A stretch of DNA of 32,526 nt from Anaerolineae bacterium (GCA_024762395.1 JANTHP010000011.1:1-32526), one strand, 5' to 3'. Shown: positions 6,922 through 15,094, counted from the first letter of the stretch. Notes: generated from the letters alone by a model not told the origin. Made by a program: numbers and translations.

Positions 6922-6950
6922 TTGCTAAATCAAGGCGCTTGTGTTAGCAT
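6922..6950 (+). promoter_or_regulatory. Possible promoter for tRNA-Gln
   Basis: TTGCTA and TAGCAT are separated by 17 bases and end 11 bases before the first base of the tRNA, suitable spacing for a sigma-70-type promoter with a very short leader. The hexamers are only partial matches. Confidence 0.35.
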
Positions 6951-6961
6951 TCCCTTCGCCT

Positions 6962-7035
6962 TGGGGTGTGGCCAAGTGGACTAAGGCAGCGGACTTTGAA
7001 TCCGCCATTCGGAGGTTCGAATCCTCCCACCCCAG
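6962..7035 (+). tRNA. tRNA-Gln (anticodon TTG)
   Basis: A complete cloverleaf can be drawn. The acceptor stem is TGGGGTG (6962-6968) with CACCCCA (7028-7034). The D stem is GCC/GGC. The anticodon stem is GCGGA/TCCGC (6989-6993/7001-7005) around the loop CTTTGAA, with TTG at 6996-6998. The T arm is GGAGG-TTCGAAT-CCTCC (7011-7027). The discriminator base is G. The 3' CCA is not encoded. Starting with U-A rather than G-C is typical of bacterial glutamine tRNAs. It reads CAA, and CAG by wobble. Confidence 0.96.
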
Positions 7036-7045
7036 CTATTTTGAG

Positions 7046-7091
7046 GACTGAGTAATGCGGACTGAGAGCCGAATTCACTCAGTCTTTTTTT
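7046..7091 (+). terminator. Rho-independent terminator after tRNA-Gln
   Basis: GACTGAGT (7046-7053) pairs with ACTCAGTC (7077-7084) and runs straight into a stretch of T residues (7084-7090), the classical hairpin plus U-tract. It closes the tRNA transcript before the glmU-like gene. Confidence 0.75.
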
Positions 7092-7126
7092 ATCTGCAAA
7101 ACATGAAACGTGAGGCGTGAAACGTG

Positions 7127-8164
7127 ATGAATAAGCTGGCAATTGTGCTTTTAGCAGCCGGGCAAGGAACCCGGATGAAGTCGAAGAAGCAGAAAATTTT
7201 ACACGAAGTGGGCGGCAAGCCGATGGTACAGCATTTGTTTGATGCGGCCGTTTCTGTGGCTGATTTGCCCCCATTACTCGTGGTAGGGCCAGGGGAAACC
7301 GGCGTGCAGGCATTGTTCGGCAGCCGGGCTGAATACGTGACGCAGCCGGAGCGGTTAGGCACAGGACACGCGGCAATGATGGCGCGCCCCATCTTGAAAG
7401 GCCGGGCGGCGCAGGTAATTGTGACGTATGGCGATATGCCTCTTCTACAAGCCAAAACGCTGGCTCGATTGGCGCAAACGCAGGCCGAAACGGGGGCGGC
7501 GGTTGTAATGTTGTCGGTCATGGGCGAAACCAGTTCCTCTTTTGGGCGGGTTGTCCGCAACGAATCCGGCTCGGTGGCTGAGATTGTGGAGGTTGCCGAG
7601 GCTAAACAGCGGCCCAACACGGCCGAATTATTGGCGATTCGGGAACTGAATGCCGGTGTGTACTGTTTTGACGGGGAATGGCTGTGGGACAACATCGAAA
7701 ACCTGCCGCTGCGGCAGGCGCGGAGCGGCCAGGAGTATTATTTGACGGATATGATTGAAACGGCCGTTTCCCAAAATCGTCTCGTCGAAGCCATCATTAC
7801 CGACGACCCGGATGAATGTTTGGGAGCGGGTACGCGGCAGGAACTGACGGCCGTCGAAAAAGCGTTCCGCCGCCGTGCTAACGGCCGTTGGCTGGCAAAC
7901 GGCGTCACATTGGTAGACCCGGACACCATTTTCATTGACCCCGATGTGATGATAGGACAAGATACAATTATCTGGCCCAACAGCTACTTGCAAGGCGGTA
8001 CAACCATCGGTGAAGATTGCGTCATCGGCCCTAACGCCATCGTGCGGGATGCGCAAATCGGCGATGGGTGTGTGATTGAACAGGCTGTCGTTGAACGAAC
8101 AAAGCTGGCAGCCGAAACCAGGGTTTGGGGAGGTCGGTATGATCACGAAAACGCAGCGAGCTGA
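7127..8164 (+). CDS. glmU: GlmU-like N-acetylglucosamine-1-phosphate uridylyltransferase lacking the acetyltransferase active site
   Basis: The N-terminal nucleotidyltransferase domain (about 1-230) is intact: LLAAGQGTRMKSKKQKILHEVGGKPM, the GTGHA motif, and YGDMPLL carrying the metal-binding Asp. It should make UDP-GlcNAc from UTP and GlcNAc-1-phosphate for peptidoglycan and surface glycans. A left-handed beta-helix follows (hexapeptide-like repeats, about 255-330) but ends after about 75 residues. At 345 residues the protein stops before the region holding the acetyltransferase His and Lys/Asn residues of full GlmU (about 450 residues). The stop overlaps the next gene, and no continuation is seen in other frames, so this looks like a real short form rather than a frameshift. 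ATG 7127 follows GAGGCG; an in-frame GTG lies one codon earlier (7124). Confidence 0.88.
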   Translation: MNKLAIVLLAAGQGTRMKSKKQKILHEVGGKPMVQHLFDAAVSVADLPPLLVVGPGETGVQALFGSRAEYVTQPERLGTGHAAMMARPILKGRAAQVIVTYGDMPLLQAKTLARLAQTQAETGAAVVMLSVMGETSSSFGRVVRNESGSVAEIVEVAEAKQRPNTAELLAIRELNAGVYCFDGEWLWDNIENLPLRQARSGQEYYLTDMIETAVSQNRLVEAIITDDPDECLGAGTRQELTAVEKAFRRRANGRWLANGVTLVDPDTIFIDPDVMIGQDTIIWPNSYLQGGTTIGEDCVIGPNAIVRDAQIGDGCVIEQAVVERTKLAAETRVWGGRYDHENAAS

Positions 8165-8537
8165 ATTGATTGCAGCCGCTTGCGATGCGCGTTCAAAAGC
8201 TTATGCGCCTTACTCCAACTATCGGGTAGGGGCAGCGCTGTTGGCGGAAGACGGCCGTATCTTCACCGGCGTCAATGTAGAAAATGCGTCATACGGGCTG
8301 GCGATTTGCGCGGAGCGGACGGCCGTCTTCAAAATGGTCTCCGAGGGCATCCAAAACTTCCAGGCTATCGCCATTTGCACCGAAAACGCAGGCTCCCCCT
8401 GCGGCGCCTGCCGCCAGGTGATGGTTGAATTTGCCGGTGATGTGCCGGTTTATTTGGTAGATGCGGATGGAAACGGCCGTGACGCCACCCTTTACGCCCT
8501 GTTGCCCGACCATTTTGGCCCGGAGCATTTGACATAG
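8139..8537 (+). CDS. cdd: Cytidine deaminase
   Basis: Zinc-dependent deaminase of pyrimidine salvage converting cytidine or deoxycytidine to uridine or deoxyuridine. The protein is 132 residues, the size of the homotetrameric class. Zinc ligands and catalytic Glu are visible as CAERTAVF (Cys57, Glu59) and PCGACRQ (Cys88, Cys91); YAPYSNYRVGAAL and GVNVENASYG complete the substrate site. The ATG at 8139 is chosen because GGGGAGGT lies 5 bases upstream; the gene then overlaps the glmU-like gene by 26 bases, suggesting translational coupling. An earlier in-frame ATG at 8076 would lie deep inside glmU and lacks such a site. Confidence 0.95.
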   Translation: MITKTQRAELIAAACDARSKAYAPYSNYRVGAALLAEDGRIFTGVNVENASYGLAICAERTAVFKMVSEGIQNFQAIAICTENAGSPCGACRQVMVEFAGDVPVYLVDADGNGRDATLYALLPDHFGPEHLT

Positions 8538-8542
8538 GAGCG

Positions 8543-8604
8543 ATTAGCCATTAGCTGTTAGTAGTTAGCTAATGGCTAGAGGCTAATGGCTAAAAGCCAA
8601 TGGC
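8543..8604. repeat. Short repeat hairpin (GGCTAATGGCTAA units) supplying the recO start codon
   Basis: Units of TTAGCCA/TTAGCTG and their complement TAATGGCTA alternate; TAGCCATTAGCT (8545-8556) pairs with AGCTAATGGCTA (8568-8579). The last unit AATGGCTAA contains the recO start ATG (8600-8602), so the first codons (Met-Ala-Lys) are repeat-encoded. Confidence 0.8.
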
Positions 8605-9382
8605 TAAAGAACGTACATTTCGCAGTGAAGCGATTGTTTTGAAGCGCACCGATTTTGGCGAAGCCGATCGGCTGCTAACGCTCTACACCCGCGAGAAAGG
8701 CAAAATCAAAGCCATCGCCAAAGGCGCGCGCAAGCCGCAGAGCCGCAAGACGGGACATGTGGAACTGTTCATGCGCTCCAACATGTTTTTTGCTCAGGGG
8801 CGGGATTTAGCCATCATCACCCAGGCGGAGATGGTGGACGGGTACGCAGCGCTGCGCGGCGATTTAGTGCGGACGACGTATGCCGCATATGCGGTGGAAC
8901 TGCTGGACAGGTTTACGGTGGAGGAAGATCGGCATGTGGGTATTTACAATTTGCTTGCCGACGCGCTGGGGTGGCTGGCAGAAACCGATGATTTGATGCT
9001 GGCGGCGCGTTATTATGAACTACGCCTTCTTTCTCAGACCGGGTTCCAGCCGCAGTTGTTCAAATGCGTGGCCTGCGGCGAACCGGTTCAGGAACAAGAC
9101 CAGTTTTTTAGCGCAGAATTGGGCGGGCTGCTTTGCCCGGCGTGTTGGGAGATGGATAGGGAGGCCGTGGAGGTAACGGCCGTTGCCGTCAAAGTCCTAC
9201 GCTATTTACAAACCAGAAAATGGGAAACTGTACGCATCTTGCAGTTAAAACGGCCGCTGCAACACCAACTAGAACGCATCATGCACCATTACCTCACCTA
9301 CATTTTAGAACGCAGCCTTAAATCAGTAGACTTTTTACGTCGTTTGCGGGAAGAAGCCGCTCTTTTTGCCCCGGAAGAGTGA
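8600..9382 (+). CDS. recO: DNA repair protein RecO
   Basis: RecO displaces SSB and, with RecR, helps load RecA in the RecF pathway. The N-terminal OB fold is typical (RSEAIVLKRTDFGEADRLLTLYT, then GKIKAIAKGARKPQSRKTGHVELF). A helical middle follows, then a C4 zinc motif (CVAC about 151-154 and CPAC about 179-182) seen in many RecO proteins. At 260 residues it is family-sized. The start at 8600 gives the expected N-terminus, although the only Shine-Dalgarno-like site (AGAGG) is about 17 bases away and the start codon lies in a repeat unit. The stop TGA lies inside the GTGACTGTCAC remnant that follows. Presence with recR in one window supports an intact RecOR system. Confidence 0.95.
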   Translation: MAKERTFRSEAIVLKRTDFGEADRLLTLYTREKGKIKAIAKGARKPQSRKTGHVELFMRSNMFFAQGRDLAIITQAEMVDGYAALRGDLVRTTYAAYAVELLDRFTVEEDRHVGIYNLLADALGWLAETDDLMLAARYYELRLLSQTGFQPQLFKCVACGEPVQEQDQFFSAELGGLLCPACWEMDREAVEVTAVAVKVLRYLQTRKWETVRILQLKRPLQHQLERIMHHYLTYILERSLKSVDFLRRLREEAALFAPEE

Positions 9383-9403
9383 CTGTCACCTGAGTGGTTA
9401 CTT
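9379..9403. repeat. Remnant right end of a type I MITE over the recO stop
   Basis: GTGACTGTCACC TGAGTGGTTAC matches the right terminus of the type I copies (GTGACTGTCACC TGTATAGTTAC) with a few changes. The recO stop TGA (9380-9382) is inside it. No left end is visible, so it is either a decayed copy or a solo terminus. Confidence 0.6.
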
Positions 9404-9440
9404 CTCTCTGCGAATCTCCGCGTCCCATTTTCTCAAACGC

Positions 9441-10283
9441 TTAATTCCTCTCCATCGTTTCCGCTAAAGAAAGATTGTTCAAGAAAACCCGCTGCAAAAT
9501 GATGAGCAGGACGGCAACCGGCAGTGTGAGTAACACAGCCGCCGCCATCAACAACGGCCAGTTCACACTGTCTACCTGCTTGAGTATTTGCAGGCCGATG
9601 GGGGCGGTGTACAGCTCCGGCCGGTAAATGTACAACACCGGACTGACGAAATCATTCCAATACAACACCGCTGCCAGGATGGTGACGGCAATGGTGGTGG
9701 GGCGGGCCAGCGGCAGCGCCAGCCGCCGCCAGATTGCCCACGCATTGGCCCCATCCAGCCGCCCCGCTTCGATGAGTTCTGACGGAATGCGGCGAAATGT
9801 CCAGTAAAACAGCAGCACGAACAGCGGGCTGCTGGCGGCAAAAGCAGGCAAAATCAACGCCCACAAGGTGTCAACTAATCCCAAAACCTGCAAAATCTGG
9901 AAGCGGAACATCCAAATGGAAGCGGCGGGGACGACGAGGTAGGCGACGCTGACGGCCAACAGGCGCCGGCGGGCCTTGTCGGGCATTTGCGCCATGCTGA
10001 ATCCGGCCAGGGAAGCGGTGATGAGGGTGAGGGGAACGGCCGTTCCCACCACAATGAGTGAGTTTTTCAAATAACGCGCCATTGGAACCGCGCGGAAAAC
10101 CTCGGTGAAATTGTCCCAATGAGCGTTTGTCGGCCACCACTCAACCGTCACCGGCGGCGCTAATCCCGGCTGGCGCAGGGAGGCTGTCATTGCCCAATAG
10201 AGCGGAAGAAGGAAAACGGCCGTTACCAGCCCCCCCGTCAGATAATGCAGGGTTGTTTTGAGTTTGCCAGTCCGTTTATTCAC
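9441..10283 (-). CDS. Sugar-type ABC transporter permease (MalG/UgpE family)
   Basis: Inner-membrane permease of the binding-protein-dependent sugar importer class. About six membrane segments are visible (for example LTGGLVTAVFLLPLYWAMTASL at the N-terminus and LLMAAAVLLTLPVAVLLIIL near the C-terminus). The cytoplasmic EAA loop is ELIEAGRLDGANAWAIWRRLALPLARPT (about 167-194), where the ATPase docks. 280 residues is normal for MalG-like subunits. The GTG start and its GAAGAGGTGA ribosome-binding region both lie in a short repeat. The partner permease lies 36 bases upstream in the same operon. No ATPase or binding-protein gene is adjacent. Substrate unknown; a di- or oligosaccharide or glycerol-3-phosphate is usual for the family. 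Confidence 0.92.
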   Translation of the reverse strand: MNKRTGKLKTTLHYLTGGLVTAVFLLPLYWAMTASLRQPGLAPPVTVEWWPTNAHWDNFTEVFRAVPMARYLKNSLIVVGTAVPLTLITASLAGFSMAQMPDKARRRLLAVSVAYLVVPAASIWMFRFQILQVLGLVDTLWALILPAFAASSPLFVLLFYWTFRRIPSELIEAGRLDGANAWAIWRRLALPLARPTTIAVTILAAVLYWNDFVSPVLYIYRPELYTAPIGLQILKQVDSVNWPLLMAAAVLLTLPVAVLLIILQRVFLNNLSLAETMERN

Positions 10284-10319
10284 CCCATCACCTCTTCACC
10301 CTGCCACCCTGCCACCTTT
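10284..10319 (-). repeat. GGTGA-type short repeat forming the junction between two permease genes
   Basis: On the coding strand the gap reads as repeated GGTGGCAG/GGTGAAG/AGGTGAT units. It provides AGAGGTGA as a ribosome-binding site and runs into the GTG start of the downstream permease. A near-identical unit string (GGGTGAAGAGGTGA versus GGGGTGAAGAGGTGA) forms the coaX/solute-binding-protein junction at 27539-27560. Confidence 0.7.
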
Positions 10320-11231
10320 TCACTCCTCCCCCCACGAGCCGACAACGCTCAAAATCCCCATAATCACCGCGCCGGTAAAAGCATACAGGACAACCAGCAG
10401 CGCCGCCGCCAGACCGTAATCCAGCAGATCAAACGCAAGTTCATACACCAGCAGCGGCACATACGTCGTCGCATAATACGGGCCGCCATACGTCATGATG
10501 AATGACGGCGTATACGTGTTTTGAACACTCATCAACAAATCGCGGAAAGTAAGCAGCAGCAGCCAGGGCGTGATAAGCGGCAGCGTGATGCGCCAAAAAC
10601 TTTGCCATCGCGTCGCTCCATCCACATGCGCCGCCTCATAAATGGCACGGGGGATGCTTTGCAGCCCGGCCAGCAGCACCACGAACCCTTCCCCGATTTG
10701 GAACAGAGACATGATGACGATGGCGGCCTGCGCCGACCCTGGTTCGGCCAGCCAGGCGGGCGCGGGCAGCCCCAGCCAGCCCAACACCATATTAAGCGGC
10801 CCGTACAAAGGGTTGAATATCCACAGCCAAATGAGGGCGTAGGCGGCTTCGGGGATGACAGCGGGCAGGTAAACGGCGGCCCGGTACAGGCCAAACAGCC
10901 GCCGTTTGCGCTGTAACAGCAAAGCCAGGACTAACGCGCCGACTAATCGCAGGGGAACGGCCGTTATCGCAAACAAAAGCGTATTTCGCAGCGACAGCCG
11001 AACCAAACTATAGGTCCGCATTCGCTGAAAATTATCCAGCCCAACCCAGGTGGGCGGTTGGATGGCGTTATAATCGGTGAAAGCGGTAACGGCCGTCATC
11101 ACCCCCGGCAGCGCCACCAACACAAACATCCCCGCCAGATAAGGCAGCAAAAACAACCGGAGTTGACCCCGATAACTATTAATCCAGGATTTCAGGCGGC
11201 GATAGAGGGGCATCAAAGGGGCAAAAGTCAA
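10320..11231 (-). CDS. Sugar-type ABC transporter permease (MalF/UgpA family)
   Basis: Partner membrane subunit of the importer, 303 residues. It has an N-terminal cytoplasmic segment rich in Arg, about six transmembrane helices (first LRLFLLPYLAGMFVLVALPGVM), and an EAA loop at SIPRAIYEAAHVDGATRWQSFWRITLPLITP (about 196-226). The next to last stretch YGLAAALLVVLYAFTGAVIMGIL is the closing helix. It would heterodimerise with the downstream MalG-like subunit. The farthest start is a TTG at 11231, lying within the edge of a hairpin; an ATG at 11213 gives a protein six residues shorter, and neither has a good ribosome-binding site. The solute-binding lipoprotein at 25988-27541 is a possible, unproven partner. 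Confidence 0.9.
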   Translation of the reverse strand: MTFAPLMPLYRRLKSWINSYRGQLRLFLLPYLAGMFVLVALPGVMTAVTAFTDYNAIQPPTWVGLDNFQRMRTYSLVRLSLRNTLLFAITAVPLRLVGALVLALLLQRKRRLFGLYRAAVYLPAVIPEAAYALIWLWIFNPLYGPLNMVLGWLGLPAPAWLAEPGSAQAAIVIMSLFQIGEGFVVLLAGLQSIPRAIYEAAHVDGATRWQSFWRITLPLITPWLLLLTFRDLLMSVQNTYTPSFIMTYGGPYYATTYVPLLVYELAFDLLDYGLAAALLVVLYAFTGAVIMGILSVVGSWGEE

Positions 11232-11267
11232 ATGTGACAGTCACTTTGGAAGTGACTGCCACATTGA
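11228..11267. repeat. GTGACAGTCAC hairpin at the start of the MalF-like gene
   Basis: An inverted repeat with arms TCAAATGTGACAGTCACTT and AAGTGACTGCCACATTGA separated by only three bases (TGG). It has the GTGACAGTCAC core at 11234-11244 and a one-mismatch partner at 11252-11262. It sits between the secreted-protein gene and the permease operon, so it could act as a terminator-like hairpin for the former or an operator for the latter. Confidence 0.75.
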
Positions 11268-11282
11268 CAAAGAAAACAATAA

Positions 11283-14200
11283 CTATGGACGAACAATCAT
11301 CGGCATGTATGCCCGGTACCGGGACATCGTCGTCAATACCGCATCCGCCGACACCAAACCATCCAGAGCAGATGTGAACGTAACCGTCACCGTATCCGAA
11401 TCGCCCGGCGCGCCAACCGTCACATACACCTCAACCGTGCCGCTGGCGCCGGGAGCCAACGGCCCAACCGATGCCGCGCTGCTGTTCGTCGGCCAAAGCC
11501 CTCCCGCTAACGAAACCGCAAACGTGTCCGTCACATTGCCGGCATTCGTAACCGTGAGCGTATACGTGACAACCTCGCCCACATCGCCAAATTGGGACGC
11601 CGTAGTTGGCGAAATGATAATCCCGGCCGTCGGCGTAACCGTATTAGCCGTCGTCGTAATGGACACGCTTTGGAAAACCGCACCATCTAGCGAAGATGTA
11701 AACGTCCCCGTTGCATTGTCCGACGTATCTGGCGCGCCAACCGTCACATAAAATTCCACCGTATCGCTGGCTCCGGGCGATAATGGCCCAACGGCCGTCG
11801 TACTGCTGCCGGTCGGCCAACTATTGCCGGTTATCGAAACGGCAAAAGTATCGCTAGTGTCGCCGCTGTTGGTAATGGTGAACGTATGCGTGACAACCGT
11901 TCCCGTATCGCCAAACAGAGATGAGGACAACGGTGAAACCTCCACTCCCGGATTGGCTGGCGTGGACGGGCAGGATTGCACAACGACGTCATCCACGTCC
12001 CACCCTGGATGGGAAACCGAAGAATCGGTAGCGATACGGAAACGGAACTGTACCGACTGCCCGGCAAAAGCGTCCAGATCAACAATGGAGTTGAGCCAAT
12101 CTTGCGGATCGCCGCACCACGCATCCTCGCCGCCAAGTGGGTTGCCATAGCTGGAGCTAACGGGGCCGTCATACGGGTCAGTCAATAATTCAGCGTCCAG
12201 ACGTATCCAGTTTGAACCGCCATCTGTCGAGATTTCCAATACGCCGCCATCATAGCAGCCGCCTCCACCGTCTTCCATTTCCTGGTAGTTCCAGAATTGC
12301 AGCGTCAATGGCGCAGCGCCTGTTGGCAAAACGACGGCCGGAGAAATCAGGTATTGGTCGGTAACGCTGCCTACATCGTCGGCATGGAAGGCAAATGCGC
12401 CGCCATGCACGTTGGCGCCGGATAAGGCCCAGGTGTCGCCTGTGCCGCTATGCGTCCAGTCGGCGGCTCCCGATTCAAAATCGTCGCTGAAAACCTGGAT
12501 AGGTGTGACGCCGGGGGCGCAGTCTCCGGGAGCCGGTTCAACGGTAAAGCTGAAGGTGGCTGAATAGCTGCCGACGCCGCAGGCGTTGTTGGCCCATACG
12601 CGCCAATAGTAGGTGGCGTTGGTGTTAAGGTCGGTAACGGCCGTATACGTCGTATTAACCAACCCCGTCGCGCTCTCCACAATCGTGTTAAACGCCGGGT
12701 CGCTGGCAATTTCAATCGCATAACTGGCTGCATCGGCATCAGCTTGCCAGGTAAATGTGGGATTCACCGGCTGATTCGTTGCGCCGTCTGCGGGCGTGAG
12801 CAGCGTTACAATGCCCGGCGCGCCGCTGCGTAGATTAAGGCCGACGGTTGTCGTGTGTGTGCTGGTGGGGGCAATACCGCTGATTTCCAACGAATAAGCG
12901 CCGGGGGCGGCTGCGGCCGTATTGCTAATGGTCAGTGTGCTGGTATACGGCGCGGCTTGAGAATTGGGGACGAACGTCGCCGTTGTCCCGGCCGGGTTCC
13001 CTAACACACTCAGCGTTACCGATTCGGTGTAACTGGCTACCTGCCCCACCGTGATGTCGTAAGTGGCCGGGTTGGGGATACAAATGTCAACATTATCCGG
13101 GGCAGCCGAAAGCGTGAAATCGGCTGTACCGCAGGCATCAAATCTGAAGGCGCCAATGCGCGTGCTCCATTGACTGCTGTTATTCCACTCACCTGTAAAC
13201 CAGAAAGTGCAGTCATCTTCAGGGTCAACGGACATAGCGGCGTAATCTCCGTAACGGTTGCTGCCGTTAACGGCCGTGCCGTCCACCAACGTAAATTCGC
13301 CTTGCGGCATCGTCCCCAATGGGTCGGATGCCAACCGGCCGGCGTAGCGGATTGAGGGGTAGATGGTCTGACTGGATACGTTGTAGCCCAGAGCGATATT
13401 GCCGGAACCATCCATAGCAATGGCCCCCATCCAGCGGTTGTCGCTGGCTGTAGGCGCGTAGGTGCCTTCCTGGTACAGCGTCCAGTTCCCGTCGCCCACT
13501 TTACGCAGCTCAAACCAGCGCACGCCGCCGATGTCGCTGCCAATATCCGTAGTGAAATTACCGACAAGGGTCTCATGGTCGCCAAAATTGCGATAGACGA
13601 GGCGGTTCATGACCACTTCGCGCAGTGGGTCCAGCGATGAGGTGCTGCCCTGAGCTACGCCAGGCATACCCATGCAGTAGAAGGAAGACAGCCCGCAAAG
13701 GGTCGAATCAAATTCGGCTGTGAGAACGTCGGCTATCTTGGTGAAGGTAGAGTTGCCGGGCGTTGTCCAATCCACCGTAAAGGCCCACACTTCCAAAATG
13801 TCGTTCGTCGGATAGCCGGAAACGCCATGAACCTCGGTGTCTACATGGCGCATGTAGTAACCGGGCGCGCCGGCCGGCGGCTGCGTTGCGCCGTCCAGGT
13901 CTGCGGGGGTCAAGTTCTGGAAGCCAAACCCGGACAGGCCGGGTACAGCAAACCGTTGGGATGTGGCCGGGGAACCGGCTAACATCTGGTTACGGTCAAA
14001 GGCGTAAACAGCGGGGCCTTCGTTGGCAGCAACGTAGTAGGCGTCGGGCCAGACGCCGTATTTGGGATAATCGGGGAAGGTGGGGGTCGTGAATTGGTAA
14101 GAGTAATATGACCCGGTGGGATCGGCCGTTTGTGAGATGAACACGCAAAGGCTGTTGCCGCTGCCGAATTCACTGAGCATCCAGCGGTCGGCAGCTTGAT

Positions 14201-14777
14201 CATACAACACAATCGGGTCGCCGGAACCGGTGGCACAGCCGCCGAGATCGGTGAGATCAAAACTTTGAATGAGGGCGGCAGTGTCTTTATCGTAAATGGA
14301 GACGATGGTGGAGTTAATCATTTGAATGTAATAATTAAGGCCAACGTCGCCAACGGTATCTGGCGGGTTGAGAAATTGGTAGCCGGCGCCGTCAAAGTTG
14401 AAGATGGGCGTATCAAAGGCGCGATCGCTGGGTTGAGCCGCTTCCGCTTGCCGGGCTAGCAGGGGATCGGGGCCGTTGGGGGGATTAAAGTCAACCAGGT
14501 TGGGGTTGAGGCTTAGGCGGGGGTTGATTTCTCGATCCAGCTCAGGTTCTGTGTGTACCGGGGGCAGTTCAGAAACGGGGCCGGTGAGGGTTGGGATGAC
14601 CGGATCGCCGACTTGGACGCCGTTTGAATCGGGGTTTTGTTGTTGTGAATTGGCGGCGGTGTTGGCACGGCCGTTTCCCTCCACACCATCTATATCTTTC
14701 CCTGAAGGCTGTATGACAAATACGCCAACGAGCGAGACAAGCGCCAAAAGGCTTAAAATACTCCATGCTTTTTTCAT
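11283..14777 (-). CDS. Large secreted multidomain protein with FN3-like, jelly-roll and tandem CARDB/DUF11-like domains
   Basis: A 1164-residue exported protein. The N-terminal signal peptide is clear (MKK, then SILSLLALVSLVGVFVI). Residues about 40-110 are a low-complexity Pro/Asn linker. About 120-560 form a domain with repeated Trp/Tyr/Gly turns (for example DPIVLYDQAADRWMLSEF) that looks like a beta-propeller, unassigned. About 560-655 are Ig-like; 660-750 fibronectin-III-like (PADGATNQPVNPTFTWQ). About 765-945 are a jelly-roll, MAM or M6-associated-like domain (DDFESGAADWTHSG to HPGWDVDDVVVQ). Two tandem ~95-residue repeats follow (about 950-1050 and 1055-1150; both contain FGDxGxVVTHT/YTLTNxG). 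The protein ends YRAYMPMIVRP. No catalytic motif was recognised. AGGAGATA precedes the ATG. It probably acts at the cell surface or outside; function unknown. Confidence 0.9.
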   Translation of the reverse strand: MKKAWSILSLLALVSLVGVFVIQPSGKDIDGVEGNGRANTAANSQQQNPDSNGVQVGDPVIPTLTGPVSELPPVHTEPELDREINPRLSLNPNLVDFNPPNGPDPLLARQAEAAQPSDRAFDTPIFNFDGAGYQFLNPPDTVGDVGLNYYIQMINSTIVSIYDKDTAALIQSFDLTDLGGCATGSGDPIVLYDQAADRWMLSEFGSGNSLCVFISQTADPTGSYYSYQFTTPTFPDYPKYGVWPDAYYVAANEGPAVYAFDRNQMLAGSPATSQRFAVPGLSGFGFQNLTPADLDGATQPPAGAPGYYMRHVDTEVHGVSGYPTNDILEVWAFTVDWTTPGNSTFTKIADVLTAEFDSTLCGLSSFYCMGMPGVAQGSTSSLDPLREVVMNRLVYRNFGDHETLVGNFTTDIGSDIGGVRWFELRKVGDGNWTLYQEGTYAPTASDNRWMGAIAMDGSGNIALGYNVSSQTIYPSIRYAGRLASDPLGTMPQGEFTLVDGTAVNGSNRYGDYAAMSVDPEDDCTFWFTGEWNNSSQWSTRIGAFRFDACGTADFTLSAAPDNVDICIPNPATYDITVGQVASYTESVTLSVLGNPAGTTATFVPNSQAAPYTSTLTISNTAAAAPGAYSLEISGIAPTSTHTTTVGLNLRSGAPGIVTLLTPADGATNQPVNPTFTWQADADAASYAIEIASDPAFNTIVESATGLVNTTYTAVTDLNTNATYYWRVWANNACGVGSYSATFSFTVEPAPGDCAPGVTPIQVFSDDFESGAADWTHSGTGDTWALSGANVHGGAFAFHADDVGSVTDQYLISPAVVLPTGAAPLTLQFWNYQEMEDGGGGCYDGGVLEISTDGGSNWIRLDAELLTDPYDGPVSSSYGNPLGGEDAWCGDPQDWLNSIVDLDAFAGQSVQFRFRIATDSSVSHPGWDVDDVVVQSCPSTPANPGVEVSPLSSSLFGDTGTVVTHTFTITNSGDTSDTFAVSITGNSWPTGSSTTAVGPLSPGASDTVEFYVTVGAPDTSDNATGTFTSSLDGAVFQSVSITTTANTVTPTAGIIISPTTASQFGDVGEVVTYTLTVTNAGNVTDTFAVSLAGGLWPTNSSAASVGPLAPGASGTVEVYVTVGAPGDSDTVTVTFTSALDGLVSADAVLTTMSRYRAYMPMIVRP

Positions 14778-14903
14778 TTAAATATCTCCTGTTTGTTTGC
14801 TGAACGGGGTTGTTTAATTTGTTAGGTTGGCGAGAAATCACCAAGTCACTAAAAATCAAGCAGGATATTGTGTCATTTTGTTCGATTTTGGGCAACTGTA
14901 ATT

Positions 14904-15006
14904 GGGTCTTTCGGATTTCATGGAGTTTGTCGTAATCCGTGATCCGTAATACGTAACGCGCCTCTGGTTACGCATCACGGATTACGCATTACGCTATGAT
15001 TACCCC
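14904..15006 (-). repeat. Palindromic intergenic element, copy B (inverted)
   Basis: This is the second copy of the element at 6096-6199, read on the opposite strand with the same ends (GGGTCTTTCGGAT and ATGATTACCCC) and the same central TTACGCATCACGGATTA arm. It lies in the 317-base gap between the secreted-protein gene and the MocR-like gene. Apart from this element and the truncated MITE at 15036-15090, I see nothing in that gap except the leader of the secreted-protein gene. Confidence 0.85.
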
Positions 15007-15035
15007 ACGAATTCCCAAAGAACCCTGTAATTTTG

Positions 15036-15090
15036 GTAACTATACAGGTGACAGTCACTTTTTCCAGAGGTGTTAGCCAAAACCACGATG
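15036..15090. mobile_element. Truncated type I MITE next to the MocR-like gene
   Basis: GTAACTATACAG, GTGACAGTCAC (15048-15058) and CCAGAGGTGTTAGCC match the left half of the type I elements, but the right GTGACTGTCAC arm and terminus are absent. No target duplication can be found. It ends five bases before the stop codon of the MocR-like gene, so an insertion or deletion event probably reshaped that gene's 3' end. Confidence 0.75.
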
Positions 15091-15094
15091 GTTA

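Noticed and set aside
7127-8164. Frameshifted full-length GlmU
   Set aside because: No remaining acetyltransferase sequence is found downstream in any frame; cdd begins at once with its own ribosome-binding site.
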